Source: Dehalococcoidia bacterium
GTDB lineage: Bacteria > Chloroflexota > Dehalococcoidia > Lucifugimonadales > Lucifugimonadaceae
Length of the DNA: 64,000 nucleotides
Direction of reading: 5' to 3'
Assembly (NCBI GenBank): GCA_012959765.1
Contig: DUCO01000030.1
Location: forward strand, 62,001 to 126,000
Shown: positions 25,228 to 33,731 of the stretch, one piece after another
Numbering within the stretch: the stretch's first letter is position 1
How the letters are laid out: each line of letters begins with the position of its first letter
Program-made: the position numbers and the translations under genes
The notes under the pieces: model-generated
The model's database searches: none
Told to the model about the DNA's origin: nothing
What the model saw: only the letters and a program-made list of their open reading frames with translations

Positions 25228-26331
25228 ATGGTTCTCGAGAAACTCAAACATATTCCAAACCCCACATACGTTCAGGTCGGCCCTCTCACCGATTTCGTCT
25301 CGGCACTTTTTACAGGTGCTGGAATGCCTGAAAACGAAGCACGCCTTTGTGCCGAAGCGCTGGTCGACGCCGACATGAACGGAATCGACACCCATGGCGT
25401 TTGCTACAACCTCGACCTGCACTACCTGACTGGTCTGCTGAACGGCTACATCAACCCGACTCCGAACGTCCAGGTGACTTACGAAACATCCGGAACCGCA
25501 GTGATCGACGCCGACAAGGGCATGGCGATGATCGCCAGCGTCAAGGCTATGGAACTGGCTATCGAAAAGGCAAAGACCACCGGCATGGCATCGGTTGCAG
25601 TGAAGAATTCTTCGCACTACGGAGCTGCCGGGTACTACGCTCGACTCGCCCTGAAACACGACATGATCGGCTTTTCTATGTCGTCGGGCGGAAGTCGTGT
25701 GATCATCCCGATGAACGCCCGATACCCGTGGATGGGCACCAACCCGATGGCATTCGCAGCCCCGGCTGGCGAAGAGCCGCCGTTCGTGATCGATATGGCT
25801 TCGTCGATGACCTCGTACGGCAAGGTTTCGATCGCTCAGGCGTTCGGGGTCGATATTCCTGAAGGATGGGCGCAGGACGCCAATGGCGAGCCTGTAACCG
25901 ACATATCAAGGCGCAGTGCAGCGATTGGCCAGCCGCCGCTGGGTGGTGACTACGACCACGGTGCGCACAAGGGCACGGGAATCGGCGTTATGGCCGACGT
26001 GCTGGGCGGCATTCTGCCGGGCGAGCGACTTTCGGGAATGATGATGGACAACCCTAAAGGCGGACGTTTCTGCCACTACTTCCAGGCAACCCGAATCGAC
26101 GGCTTCCGACCCGCCGACGAGTTCAAAGCCGACATGGACGACATGCTCCGAGCATTCCGTGCTCAAGAGCCAGCACCAAACGCTGAGGGCGATGTTCTCT
26201 ACCCCGGCTACCCCGACGCAGGATACGTAACCAAGCGAACCGAAACCGGAGTCCCGCTCCCCCGCCACACAGTCAACTACTTCAAAAAAATGGCCGACAC
26301 CCTAAACGTGGAGTTCACGATCCCAGAGTAG
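25228..26331 (+). CDS. LDH2-family malate/L-lactate-type dehydrogenase
   Basis: A 367-aa protein from ATG 25228. It belongs to the Ldh_2/MDH2 oxidoreductase family, which uses a non-Rossmann NAD(P)-binding fold: DADMNGIDTHGV (catalytic His region), SVAVKNSSHYGAAGYYA, NPMAFAAPAG and the late glycine-rich helix HKGTGIGVMADVLGGILPG are all family signatures. Members oxidise malate, lactate, ureidoglycolate, 2,3-diketo-L-gulonate or similar hydroxy acids. Given the neighbouring sugar-acid dehydratases, reduction or oxidation of a 2-keto or hydroxy sugar acid is plausible. Length is normal, with no sign of damage. Repeat copies follow downstream. Confidence 0.92.
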   Translation: MVLEKLKHIPNPTYVQVGPLTDFVSALFTGAGMPENEARLCAEALVDADMNGIDTHGVCYNLDLHYLTGLLNGYINPTPNVQVTYETSGTAVIDADKGMAMIASVKAMELAIEKAKTTGMASVAVKNSSHYGAAGYYARLALKHDMIGFSMSSGGSRVIIPMNARYPWMGTNPMAFAAPAGEEPPFVIDMASSMTSYGKVSIAQAFGVDIPEGWAQDANGEPVTDISRRSAAIGQPPLGGDYDHGAHKGTGIGVMADVLGGILPGERLSGMMMDNPKGGRFCHYFQATRIDGFRPADEFKADMDDMLRAFRAQEPAPNAEGDVLYPGYPDAGYVTKRTETGVPLPRHTVNYFKKMADTLNVEFTIPE

Positions 26332-26336
26332 GTTTC

Positions 26337-26420
26337 GGTTGGTCTCGCTTCCTTCGGGAAGGGGTTAAAGGGATGGGTAGAGTACGACGCGAGACCAAGT
26401 CGTTAGACGACGCCCGGAGC
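26337..26420 (-). repeat. Dispersed repeat family 2, copy 2
   Basis: On the minus strand GCTCCGGGCGTCGT is followed by AACGACTTGGTCTCGCGTCG and a closing CCTTCCCGAAGGAAG hairpin that ends in CGAGACCAACC. It is related to copies at 16341, 51147 and 62468. Confidence 0.6.
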
Positions 26421-26494
26421 CAACGAAAAGGAGTTCAAGGGTGGGCGATTCGCCAACAGGCCACCTGCGCCACCAACCCCATTTCCTGACCGGA

Positions 26495-26529
26495 GTCATC
26501 GGAGTCGAAGGATCTGGTGCGGGGACGCG
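26495..26529. repeat. Dispersed repeat family 3, copy 2
   Basis: GTCATCGGAGTCGAAGGATC plus TGGTGCGGGGACGCG is nearly identical to 3489-3523 and to the inverted copy at 45622-45652. Confidence 0.6.
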
Positions 26530-26596
26530 GGTGGTGTGAGGCAGGGACGCGGCCACGCCTGCACAGGAGCCGGGATGCCGTTAAAGTGTGGGCGAT

Positions 26597-27298
26597 ATGA
26601 AGCCAAACCTAACCTCAGCTCAAATCGAAAAACTCCTCGCCTTCCGTGGCTACGGAAACCCCAACGGACGCTTCTGGTTCGTCGGCATGGAGGAAGGTGG
26701 CGGTGACTCCGAAAGCCTTCAGATCCGAGCAAACAAATTTGCGAATCTAGAGGACCTCGCAGAATCCCACCGCAATTTCGAATCGCATGACATGTCGAGA
26801 TCAATTTCGACATGGCGAATCATGTCGGCCATAGTTCGACGGATCAGTGGTGATTCAAACTGGTGGGACAACGCTGTCACAAAGGGCTACCAGATGAATC
26901 AGCTTGGACGATTGAACGGAGAAACGTATCTAACCGAGGTACTTCCGCTGCCAAAACGTTCACTCGCCGACTGGCCCTATGGCGGTATATTCGACTCGCC
27001 TCAACATTATTTCGACAAGATTTTCCCGAGCCAATTGGCATCGCTTCAGATCGAGTACGGAGATTCAAAACCAAAGCCACAATTCGTATTTTGTTACGGA
27101 AAACGGTACTGGCCGAGACATCGAGAAATCTTCAATTCCGTGACATTTATTCCGGCGCTGGAAGGCAAAATTCACTGGGGAAGCAACAATTCAGCCATGT
27201 TCATTCTCACTAATTTTTTCGGTTATGGATGGACTGGCTTTAACGAGCTATTTGTCGATCAGTTTTGCGATTTCGCTCTCAGAAATTCACCGAAATAA
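26597..27298 (+). CDS. Hypothetical protein with N-terminal RFWFVGMEEGGG motif
   Basis: A 233-aa protein from ATG 26597 (GTG 26588 is an alternative). The N-terminal GRFWFVGMEEGGGDSESLQI is the clearest feature: a hydrophobic strand followed by an acidic glycine-rich loop resembling the active-site strand of uracil-DNA-glycosylase-like folds (fVGxxPG/fVGmEEG), but the later motifs needed for a firm call are not visible. The rest is rich in Trp, Tyr and Phe (about 6 Trp), with YLTEVLPLPKRSLADWPYGG and QFVFCYGKRYWPRHREIF as a second strand-turn pair. It is preceded by repeat sequence and followed by a shared terminator with rnpB. Codon use seems somewhat more A-rich than its neighbours, so horizontal acquisition is possible. 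Confidence 0.6.
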   Translation: MKPNLTSAQIEKLLAFRGYGNPNGRFWFVGMEEGGGDSESLQIRANKFANLEDLAESHRNFESHDMSRSISTWRIMSAIVRRISGDSNWWDNAVTKGYQMNQLGRLNGETYLTEVLPLPKRSLADWPYGGIFDSPQHYFDKIFPSQLASLQIEYGDSKPKPQFVFCYGKRYWPRHREIFNSVTFIPALEGKIHWGSNNSAMFILTNFFGYGWTGFNELFVDQFCDFALRNSPK

Positions 27299-27300
27299 AC

Positions 27301-27342
27301 AAACGTGAAAAGCCCCCGGTTTTGCCGGGGGCTTTTCACGTT
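27301..27342. terminator. Strong bidirectional terminator between the 26597 gene and rnpB
   Basis: AAACGTGAAAAGCCCCCGG at 27301-27319 pairs almost perfectly with CCGGGGGCTTTTCACGTTT around a short TTTTG loop. Because of the A and T runs inside the stem, it can terminate both the plus-strand gene and the minus-strand RNase P RNA. Confidence 0.9.
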
Positions 27343-27345
27343 TGT

Positions 27346-27740
27346 CACGCCGCGAGGCGGACTATAAGCCGAGTCCTGTACCGGCTCCGCTCGAAAGCGA
27401 AACCGGCGACGGCCATCCATCTAGGCCTGCAGTTGCCCGCAGGCTCAAGCAACCAACCCGGAAGCTACCCGAATCCGGTCACAGCTTCCCTATTTGGTCT
27501 TGCACCGAGTGAGGTTTACCTTGCCCCGCATGTCGCCATCCGGGCGGTGCGCTCTTACCGCACCTTTTCATCCTTACCGATGCGCCGATTTCTCGACGGT
27601 CCGGCGGTTTATTTTCTGTTGCACTGTCTATCGGGTCGCCCCGCCCTGCCGTTAGCAGGCACTCTGATCCATGAGGTGCTCGGACTTTCCTCCCCCACGC
27701 CCTAAAGCGCGGCGGCGACCGTCCGTCCTCCTCGCGACAC
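27346..27740 (-). ncRNA. rnpB: RNase P RNA, bacterial class A
   Basis: On the minus strand the sequence shows the conserved RNase P RNA core: GAGGAAAGTCCGAGC near the 5' end, ACAGAAAATAAACCGCC, GGTAAGGATGAAAAGGTGCGGTAAGAGCGCACC (in pieces), GGCAAGGTAAACC and the closing GGACTCGGCTTATAG. Helix P1 forms between CGCGAGGaGGAC at the 5' end and GTCCgCCTCGCG at the 3' end. This is the catalytic RNA that removes 5' leaders from tRNA precursors. Ends are estimated to within a few nucleotides. It is followed by the bidirectional terminator at 27301. Confidence 0.95.
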
Positions 27741-27779
27741 AGTTAAGGGTATCTGGTTTCTCTCACTTAGGAACCCCCG

Positions 27780-28628
27780 CTACCCCTGCGCAGCCAGCCA
27801 CGGCATCACTACCGCCAACAACTTCTCAGGCTCTTCACGATTAATGTTGTGACCCGCACCCTCGATCTTGGTTGTCGAAAAACCTTCACGATCAGGAAGC
27901 ATCGTCGCGAGATAATCGTCAGGAAGAATCCCGCCAGCTATCGGATCCGCCTGCACCAGCAACACCGGGCATTCGATCTTCGCCAGAGAGTCGGCCGGTT
28001 CACCACCGTGCTTGTATTCGCCGGTCGCACTCATACGCAGAAGTCCAATGTCCATCTGCAGCAAACATTCAGCCTTCCACGGTGCGACCCAATCCGGATC
28101 GTTCGGATTTGCGGCTCGCAATCTCTGAGTCATTTCTTCGGTCGATAGGCCTTCTTCGGCTAAGCCGAGATTGATCTGGAAATTGCTCATCGATGGAGTC
28201 TTGGCGGTCGATGCCGGGCGCACGCGTCCGAACATCGCCGGATCTTCCAACACCAGCGCCCGCAACTGCTCCGGCACATCACTCGCCCCCGCCATCGAAA
28301 CCGCGTTCGCTCCACCCATCGAGTGTCCCCAAACAAGCGTCGGTTCTTTGCAAACGTTTTTGAGAACGAACCGAATATCACGACCATGATCGGGAGTCAG
28401 ATAATGGCCCGGGGTGTGACCCGAATAACCGTGCCCACGTTGATCAATCGTGATAACTCGATAGTCCTTCGTCAGCGTGTCGAGCAACATTGTGAAACTA
28501 TCTCGCCTACTCGTCACCCCGTGCAAAAGCAGCAGCGTCGGACCGTTGTCAGGTCCCACGGAATAAGCAATCTCAACTTCACCGGTGTTAACCGTATGGT
28601 CGGTAAATCCGTTCAAAAGCAGCGGCAT
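27780..28628 (-). CDS. Alpha/beta hydrolase fold protein
   Basis: A 282-aa protein; ATG 28628 follows GGAG and starts MPLLLNGFTDHTVNTGEVEI, a typical N-terminus for this fold. It carries LLLHGVTS (oxyanion region), the nucleophile elbow GHSMGG (Ser at about 103), a probable acid in VLLVQADP and the catalytic His in GAGHNINRE near the C-terminus. No signal peptide. Family members include epoxide hydrolases, haloalkane dehalogenases, carbon-carbon hydrolases and esterases; there is no residue pattern here that would choose between them. It lies 100 bp downstream of pirin on the same strand. Confidence 0.88.
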   Translation of the reverse strand: MPLLLNGFTDHTVNTGEVEIAYSVGPDNGPTLLLLHGVTSRRDSFTMLLDTLTKDYRVITIDQRGHGYSGHTPGHYLTPDHGRDIRFVLKNVCKEPTLVWGHSMGGANAVSMAGASDVPEQLRALVLEDPAMFGRVRPASTAKTPSMSNFQINLGLAEEGLSTEEMTQRLRAANPNDPDWVAPWKAECLLQMDIGLLRMSATGEYKHGGEPADSLAKIECPVLLVQADPIAGGILPDDYLATMLPDREGFSTTKIEGAGHNINREEPEKLLAVVMPWLAAQG

Positions 28629-28727
28629 GGTTCGAGAAATCTCCTCACGAGTTGGCGATGTCATCCAGCAACCCGGTGACACCTTACTCTGCCTCAGCAG
28701 GAAACGGACGACAACACTGTCAGCCCA

Positions 28728-29723
28728 CTACTCTGCAGATGTAGCGTCCTCGCCGCCATCTGTGTGCGGCATGACGTCGGGCGGAATAACCCCCAGCTTG
28801 CCAGCCTGGTAGTCGGCGAATGCTTCCTGAAGCTCGTCCTGAGTGTTCATGACAAACGGACCGTACCAGGCCATCGGCTCACGAATCGGCTCTCCACCAA
28901 GCAGCAAAATCTCAAGATCTGGCGTCTTGCTGTCCTGCTCCTCATCGGCGGTAATAACAATCGAATCGCCCTTGCCAAACACCGCAGCCTGCCCAAGATG
29001 AATCGGGTTGCGAGCGGGTCCCACAGTTCCGTTTCCGGCAAGCACATACGCCAAAGCGTTGTAGTCAGGTCGCCACGGTAACTCGAGTCGTGCGCCGGGG
29101 CTCACGGTCGCATGGACGTACGTGATTGGTGAGTATGTGATTCCCGGACCATCGTGACCGTCAAGCGATCCTGCGATTACCCGGATCAAAGTACCGCCGT
29201 CGTGGGAGCTGAGCAGCGAAAGATTTGTGCGAGAAATATCCTGATAGCGAGGTTTCGCCCATTTCTTGTCACGCGGCAAGTTCACCCACAGCTGGGTGCC
29301 GTGAACGACTCCCCCACTGATCACGATCTCCTCAGAAGGCACTTCAATGTGCAGTATTCCAGCGCCGGCAGTCATCCACTGAGTATCGCCATCACTAATA
29401 GAGCCCCCGCCGCCTTCGGAATCACGGTGGTCAAACGTTCCTTCGATCATATAAGTGACTGTCTCGAATCCACGATGTGGATGCCACGGTGTGCCCTTAG
29501 CCTCGCCGGCGCGCCACTCGTTTTCGCCCATCTGATCCAACATGATGAATGGATCGAGGTACTTGTACGGGATTCCAGCGAATCCACGGCGAACCGGAAA
29601 GCCTTCACCCTCGAACCCCGACGGAGCCGCGGTGATAGTCATCACCGTCCGCGCAACAGCGTCATCAGCAGGACGTGTAACGCGATCCAGAGCAAGGATA
29701 TTTTCAACCGTAACTGCGGGCAT
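28728..29723 (-). CDS. Pirin family protein
   Basis: A 331-aa protein; ATG 29723 begins MPAVTVENILALDRVTRPAD. The N-terminal cupin contains HPHRGFETVTYMIEG and FDHRDSEGGGG, which supply the His/His/His/Glu metal site, with WMTAGAGILHIEVPSEE as the second half. The C-terminal cupin carries GAVFGKGDS-like strands and ends near residue 300, with a short tail. Pirins are nuclear-like or bacterial cupins, some of them quercetin 2,3-dioxygenases or redox-linked regulators. Length is normal to slightly long. A role in flavonoid or phenol turnover versus regulation cannot be decided here. Confidence 0.92.
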   Translation of the reverse strand: MPAVTVENILALDRVTRPADDAVARTVMTITAAPSGFEGEGFPVRRGFAGIPYKYLDPFIMLDQMGENEWRAGEAKGTPWHPHRGFETVTYMIEGTFDHRDSEGGGGSISDGDTQWMTAGAGILHIEVPSEEIVISGGVVHGTQLWVNLPRDKKWAKPRYQDISRTNLSLLSSHDGGTLIRVIAGSLDGHDGPGITYSPITYVHATVSPGARLELPWRPDYNALAYVLAGNGTVGPARNPIHLGQAAVFGKGDSIVITADEEQDSKTPDLEILLLGGEPIREPMAWYGPFVMNTQDELQEAFADYQAGKLGVIPPDVMPHTDGGEDATSAE

Positions 29724-29859
29724 CTTGATTCTCCAGCACCTAAGAATATAACGACTTACTAATAGTAAGTACATAACTACAAGTTAGCAAGTAAGATGCA
29801 GGGCTTTCAGAAACGATTCCATGCCATTACGATGAGTCTGCCCGCAACGTAATCCAACC

Positions 29860-31305
29860 CTAGAACCGTGGCAGAACTTCAACCTGATCTTCCCCGGCGA
29901 TCACCCGTTCGAGTATCGCCGATACAGCGTTCTTCGCCGCGATGATGTCAGCCCCCTGAACGTCGATCAGCAACTGCCCAACATCGGCCTTATCAGCCGG
30001 TTCCGCACCAACTCCTGCACGAGCATCTTCGAGTCGCTTCAACGGTGCCGCCAGATCGTTCAGCGTGCCATACGCCGAAGCCACCATTCGTGCAGATCGA
30101 TTGAACTCACGCTCGGCCTCAGCGATCTCTTCAGCAAGCGAATCTCCAACAACGGGCCGCAGCTTGTTCGTCGTGCGCTTGCCCCACCCCTGAATATCCT
30201 TGAGAACCAGTTGTTCTAGCTCGTCGGCATGCCACGACGAGTGCCGTGCAACATCTTCGATGCGTTCTCTTGTGGCGTTCCTCGAAGGACACTCGTAGTA
30301 GCGATACGACTTCGAAGTTGATGTACCGTCAACCCGCTTCCACGACCTGCGCCGTGTCAGCCCAAACAGTCCACGCCCACACAGATCGCAACGAGCCACG
30401 CCACCAAGCAGGTAAGGCGGTTCTGTCGAACGCTTGCGCACCGGCTTGCGATTTCGAGTCACCGCCTCCGCCCTGTTGAATATCTCACGGTCTATCAACG
30501 GTTCATGGCTACCTGCAATGCGGACGCCATAACGAGTGTATGTACCAAGATACGTTCGGTTTTTGAGAATTCCTGAAATAGCCAGTCCCGACCATGGTCG
30601 GTTGGTACGTGTCAGCAAACCGCGTTCGTTCAGCGACCGGGCGATCACACGAAGTCCCGGGCCACCAAGCGGCGTTGAGCCCTCGGCGTACCATGGCCCC
30701 GCATACGTATCGAATATCTCTTTTACAACTTCCGCCTCACCCGGCACAGGCTTCAAAAGGCCATCCGACCCAGCCTCGTAGCCAAACGGCGTCCTGCCCA
30801 GAACCTCGCCTCGAGAGGCCTTGGCTACGATAGCGTCGCGTATGCGAGCCTGCCGCTGAGGCGACCGTCCGCCAATCCCAAGCAATTCCTCACCGCTCTG
30901 AAGTGCATCGGGTCGATCCGGGTCGGTGCATCGAATTTCAGTGCCGAGTTGTTCAAGTTCCAACAGCCGAGTCACTAAAGTTTCAAGATCCTCAGCAATG
31001 TGCGAAGCGTCTGGAACAAGAACCAGAGCGAGCCGAGCGTTCGCACCTGTAAACGAAGCGATCATCTGCCGATATCGATCATGCCGCGCATCGAAATCGT
31101 TAGCGGCTTCGTCTTCTTCCGGCTCGAACCAGGCAACAAGTTGGTGAGAATTTCTCTGACAATAGAGTTCTATCTCTGCCCGCGGGTGCAGTTCATTGGG
31201 AGACGAATCGAATCCATCACCGGAATTGCTATCAGAGGGATTCTGATTATCTAGGGACGTGTCAGTGCTATGAGCGGGTTCACTATGGAATCCGACTGCT
31301 CGCAA
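29860..31305 (-). CDS. Large serine recombinase-like protein with degenerate catalytic domain
   Basis: A 481-aa protein from TTG 31305, immediately after the TAA of the upstream zinc-ribbon gene. Domains are a resolvase-like N-terminal region (1-150), a Recombinase domain (about 165-290: RTPFGYEAG, RVIARSLNERGLLTR, WSGLAISGILKNRTYLGTY), a zinc ribbon (CDLCGRGLFG ... YYECPS, about 340-380) and a C-terminal coiled coil. In the catalytic domain the R-x-S start motif is replaced by FHSEPAHS and the later DRLxR block by VPDASHIAED, so the nucleophilic Ser and key Arg residues appear missing. It may bind DNA without recombining, or be a decayed integrase. Its linkage to the zinc-ribbon gene argues for a domesticated role. 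Confidence 0.8.
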   Translation of the reverse strand: MRAVGFHSEPAHSTDTSLDNQNPSDSNSGDGFDSSPNELHPRAEIELYCQRNSHQLVAWFEPEEDEAANDFDARHDRYRQMIASFTGANARLALVLVPDASHIAEDLETLVTRLLELEQLGTEIRCTDPDRPDALQSGEELLGIGGRSPQRQARIRDAIVAKASRGEVLGRTPFGYEAGSDGLLKPVPGEAEVVKEIFDTYAGPWYAEGSTPLGGPGLRVIARSLNERGLLTRTNRPWSGLAISGILKNRTYLGTYTRYGVRIAGSHEPLIDREIFNRAEAVTRNRKPVRKRSTEPPYLLGGVARCDLCGRGLFGLTRRRSWKRVDGTSTSKSYRYYECPSRNATRERIEDVARHSSWHADELEQLVLKDIQGWGKRTTNKLRPVVGDSLAEEIAEAEREFNRSARMVASAYGTLNDLAAPLKRLEDARAGVGAEPADKADVGQLLIDVQGADIIAAKNAVSAILERVIAGEDQVEVLPRF

Positions 31306-32007
31306 TTATTGCTCGGTCAGAAGTGCCCTGCCACAACTGCAGGGAATGGGGCCATCGGCGGAACGAAGACGGGTCAGCTCGCCGATTGGGAGTCGCACCG
31401 CACAACCCTGACACACACCACGGTCGACACGCACTATCGCAATTCCACGATTCGAACGGAACAGTCTTGTGTATCGAGCTAGATCAGCTTCCGGAATCTG
31501 CGATACCTCGGCATTTCGAACTTCAAGCATCTCGTTGAACTCTGTGCCGACCTTGGTTTTTTCCTGGCCAAGCTCAATCTTCCGAGTCTCCCAAATCTTT
31601 CCTTTGGAGGTGAGTTCCTCGGTCAATTCTTCTAATCGTTGGCGTGCATGCTCGGCAGCAACTTCCGCTGGAGCGATCGACTCTTCAATCTGAGCCAGAT
31701 TCCGTCGCGCCGCAGAATGTTCGGTCTCAATAGCTGTCAGCTCTCGAACATTTGTAATTGCACCACCATAAAGGCGGGTCTCGAGCTCGCCGACCTGGCT
31801 CTTAAGGGTTGCAAGGTCGGATTCGAGCCTGGCCGACTCAACCTTGGCTTCCAGTTCCTTAACTCTGATTTTCTCGCAATTGTCACGGAGTTTGGGAAGA
31901 CCACCCTCGGACTTTAGTTCTTCCTCAACCTTCCGATAGTCGCCGCGCCTTAGCGCTAGTGCTTGATCCATGTCTTGAAGAGCGAGGAGAGTTTTTGCGA
32001 TTGTCAC
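31306..32007 (-). CDS. Coiled-coil protein with C4-type zinc ribbon (DUF164/CdsZ-like)
   Basis: A 233-aa protein from ATG 32007-equivalent start (MTIAKTLLALQDMDQALALR). Residues about 10-170 form a long coiled coil rich in Glu, Lys, Leu and Ala. Residues about 195-230 hold a C4 zinc ribbon: GVCQGCAVRLP, then PCSCGRALL. This is the bacterial C4-type zinc-ribbon family (zf-RING_7), members of which are linked to RNA processing, translation stress or secretion-related roles. It is divergent from pyruvate kinase (about 200 bp) and directly coupled, with no spacer, to the recombinase-like gene downstream. Confidence 0.88.
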   Translation of the reverse strand: MTIAKTLLALQDMDQALALRRGDYRKVEEELKSEGGLPKLRDNCEKIRVKELEAKVESARLESDLATLKSQVGELETRLYGGAITNVRELTAIETEHSAARRNLAQIEESIAPAEVAAEHARQRLEELTEELTSKGKIWETRKIELGQEKTKVGTEFNEMLEVRNAEVSQIPEADLARYTRLFRSNRGIAIVRVDRGVCQGCAVRLPIGELTRLRSADGPIPCSCGRALLTEQ

Positions 32008-32203
32008 GTAGTGGTCCTGAAGTCAGAATGATGTCGGAAATGTGCCGGGGTCTTTAGTCAATTTTAGGCCTGTGAAATTCGGTGTCAAATTTGCATAGCC
32101 AATCCTCACCCCGAAAACGCGCTATCCCGGCATACAAAATATGTATCTTCGGTAGACTGCTTTATGATGAAATAATGCAGACGCCCATCAGACGGAGATT
32201 AGA

Positions 32204-33697
32204 TTGCCCGATTCCGACAGTTCTTATTTGCTCCCACCGTTCCTGAAAAGCCGCGCCCGCACGAGAATTGTTTGCACCATCGGCCCGGCAACGGGAACGC
32301 TCCCTCGGATCAAGCGGCTGATCAGGGCTGGAATGTCAGTTGGCAGATTAAATCTGAGTCATGGCAGCTCGGAAGAGCATCATTCCTATGTGAAAATCCT
32401 CCGCGCCGCAGCCGAGGAAATGGGAGTCGCTGTCGGAATTCTCGCCGACCTCCCCGGTCCCAAATACCGTGTCGGCGAAATGGAACAGCCGGAAATCACG
32501 CTCACCACCGGGCAGCACTTTGTACTTCAGGCCAAACCGATCGAAGGCAACACAGAGCGGGCCAGTGTTTGGCCACTCGGTTTGCCGGAAGACATAAGAA
32601 AAGGTTCGCAGGTACTTATCGACGAAGGGTCTGTCGAACTCCGTGCTGAAGAAATCGAAGGCGACGAAATCCACTGTCGAGTAACAATGGGTGGCGTAAT
32701 GAAGCCGAACAAGGCCGTCACAGCCCCCGGCAACACGACGACTGTCGACTACTTCACGCCCGAAACTGTCAATGCACTGAGTTTCGTCGAATCTTCCGAT
32801 ATCGATTTCGTCGGTCTGTCTTATGTACGAGATGGCCAGGACGTCCAGAGAGTACGGAAACATCTGGATAAGTCCGGAAACACCCCTCAACTCGTCGCGA
32901 AAATCGAAATTCAGCAGGCGGTCGACAACCTCGCAGATATCCTCCATGAGTCTGATGCCGTCATGGTCGCTCGAGGCGATCTTGGAGTTGAACTGCCCTT
33001 CGAACGTGTGCCATCTGTGCAGAAACAAATCATTCGCATGGCCAACGAAATCGGCAAGCCGGTTATCACTGCCACGCAGATGATGGAATCCATGATCGAA
33101 AACTCGTCGCCAACCCGGGCCGAAGCCACCGACGTCTACAACGCTGTTCGCGATGGAACCGACGCAATAATGCTCTCGGCCGAAACGTCGATCGGAAAAT
33201 TCCCGTTCAAAGCCGTGCAGGCGATGACCCGAATCGCAAAACGTGCCGAAAGGTATCTTGAATATCCAATGCTCGCCGAACGTCGAGGCGCCGCCGCCAA
33301 AAAGGGTGGTCTGCCAGTCGACGATGCGATTGCTGGTGCCGCAGTATCAACAGCCTCCAGTCTCAACTCGAAAGCCATCATGGCCTTCACCAAGTCAGGC
33401 AGCACAGCAGGTCATGTCGCAGCGTACCGACCTTCAAAGCCGTTGCTGGCTCTGATCACCGATATCGGTGCCGGCGCAAAACTTGCACTCAGGTGGGGCG
33501 TGATCCCGGTGGTCATGCCCGATTACGATGAGATTCAAGACATGTTCACCGCCGCTTCGCATCTGGCAATTGAAACCAAGCTCGCAAAAGAAGGCGACAC
33601 AATAGTTGCGGTAATGGGTTTGCCAATCGGCGTGCCCGGCACAACGAACCTGCTGCGAGTTATCACGGTCCCGGAACCAGTTCGCCACGGCGGATAG
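32204..33697 (+). CDS. pyk: Pyruvate kinase
   Basis: A 497-aa enzyme starting at TTG 32204 (GGAGATTAGA upstream). It converts phosphoenolpyruvate and ADP to pyruvate and ATP in the last step of glycolysis. Motifs are RIVCTIGPA at the N-terminus, MSVGRLNLSHGS, the catalytic/metal block MVARGDLGVELPFERVP (about 245-262), TATQMMESMI and SAETSIGKFPF; the C-terminal allosteric domain (about 360-490) includes MAFTKSGSTA and GLPIGVPGTTNLLRV. The length is standard for bacterial type II pyruvate kinase without the extra C-terminal domain. At the 3' end ATAGGC (including the TAG) can pair with GCCTAT a few bases on. Confidence 0.96.
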   Translation: MPDSDSSYLLPPFLKSRARTRIVCTIGPATGTLPRIKRLIRAGMSVGRLNLSHGSSEEHHSYVKILRAAAEEMGVAVGILADLPGPKYRVGEMEQPEITLTTGQHFVLQAKPIEGNTERASVWPLGLPEDIRKGSQVLIDEGSVELRAEEIEGDEIHCRVTMGGVMKPNKAVTAPGNTTTVDYFTPETVNALSFVESSDIDFVGLSYVRDGQDVQRVRKHLDKSGNTPQLVAKIEIQQAVDNLADILHESDAVMVARGDLGVELPFERVPSVQKQIIRMANEIGKPVITATQMMESMIENSSPTRAEATDVYNAVRDGTDAIMLSAETSIGKFPFKAVQAMTRIAKRAERYLEYPMLAERRGAAAKKGGLPVDDAIAGAAVSTASSLNSKAIMAFTKSGSTAGHVAAYRPSKPLLALITDIGAGAKLALRWGVIPVVMPDYDEIQDMFTAASHLAIETKLAKEGDTIVAVMGLPIGVPGTTNLLRVITVPEPVRHGG

Positions 33698-33731
33698 GCG
33701 AGGTGTAGTGCCTATAGTCAGTGCAAACCAA

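Noticed and set aside
29860-31305. Active integrative element or prophage around the recombinase-like gene.
   Set aside because: Catalytic residues are missing, and the neighbours (zinc ribbon, pyk, pirin) are not phage-like; no att repeats or structural genes were found.
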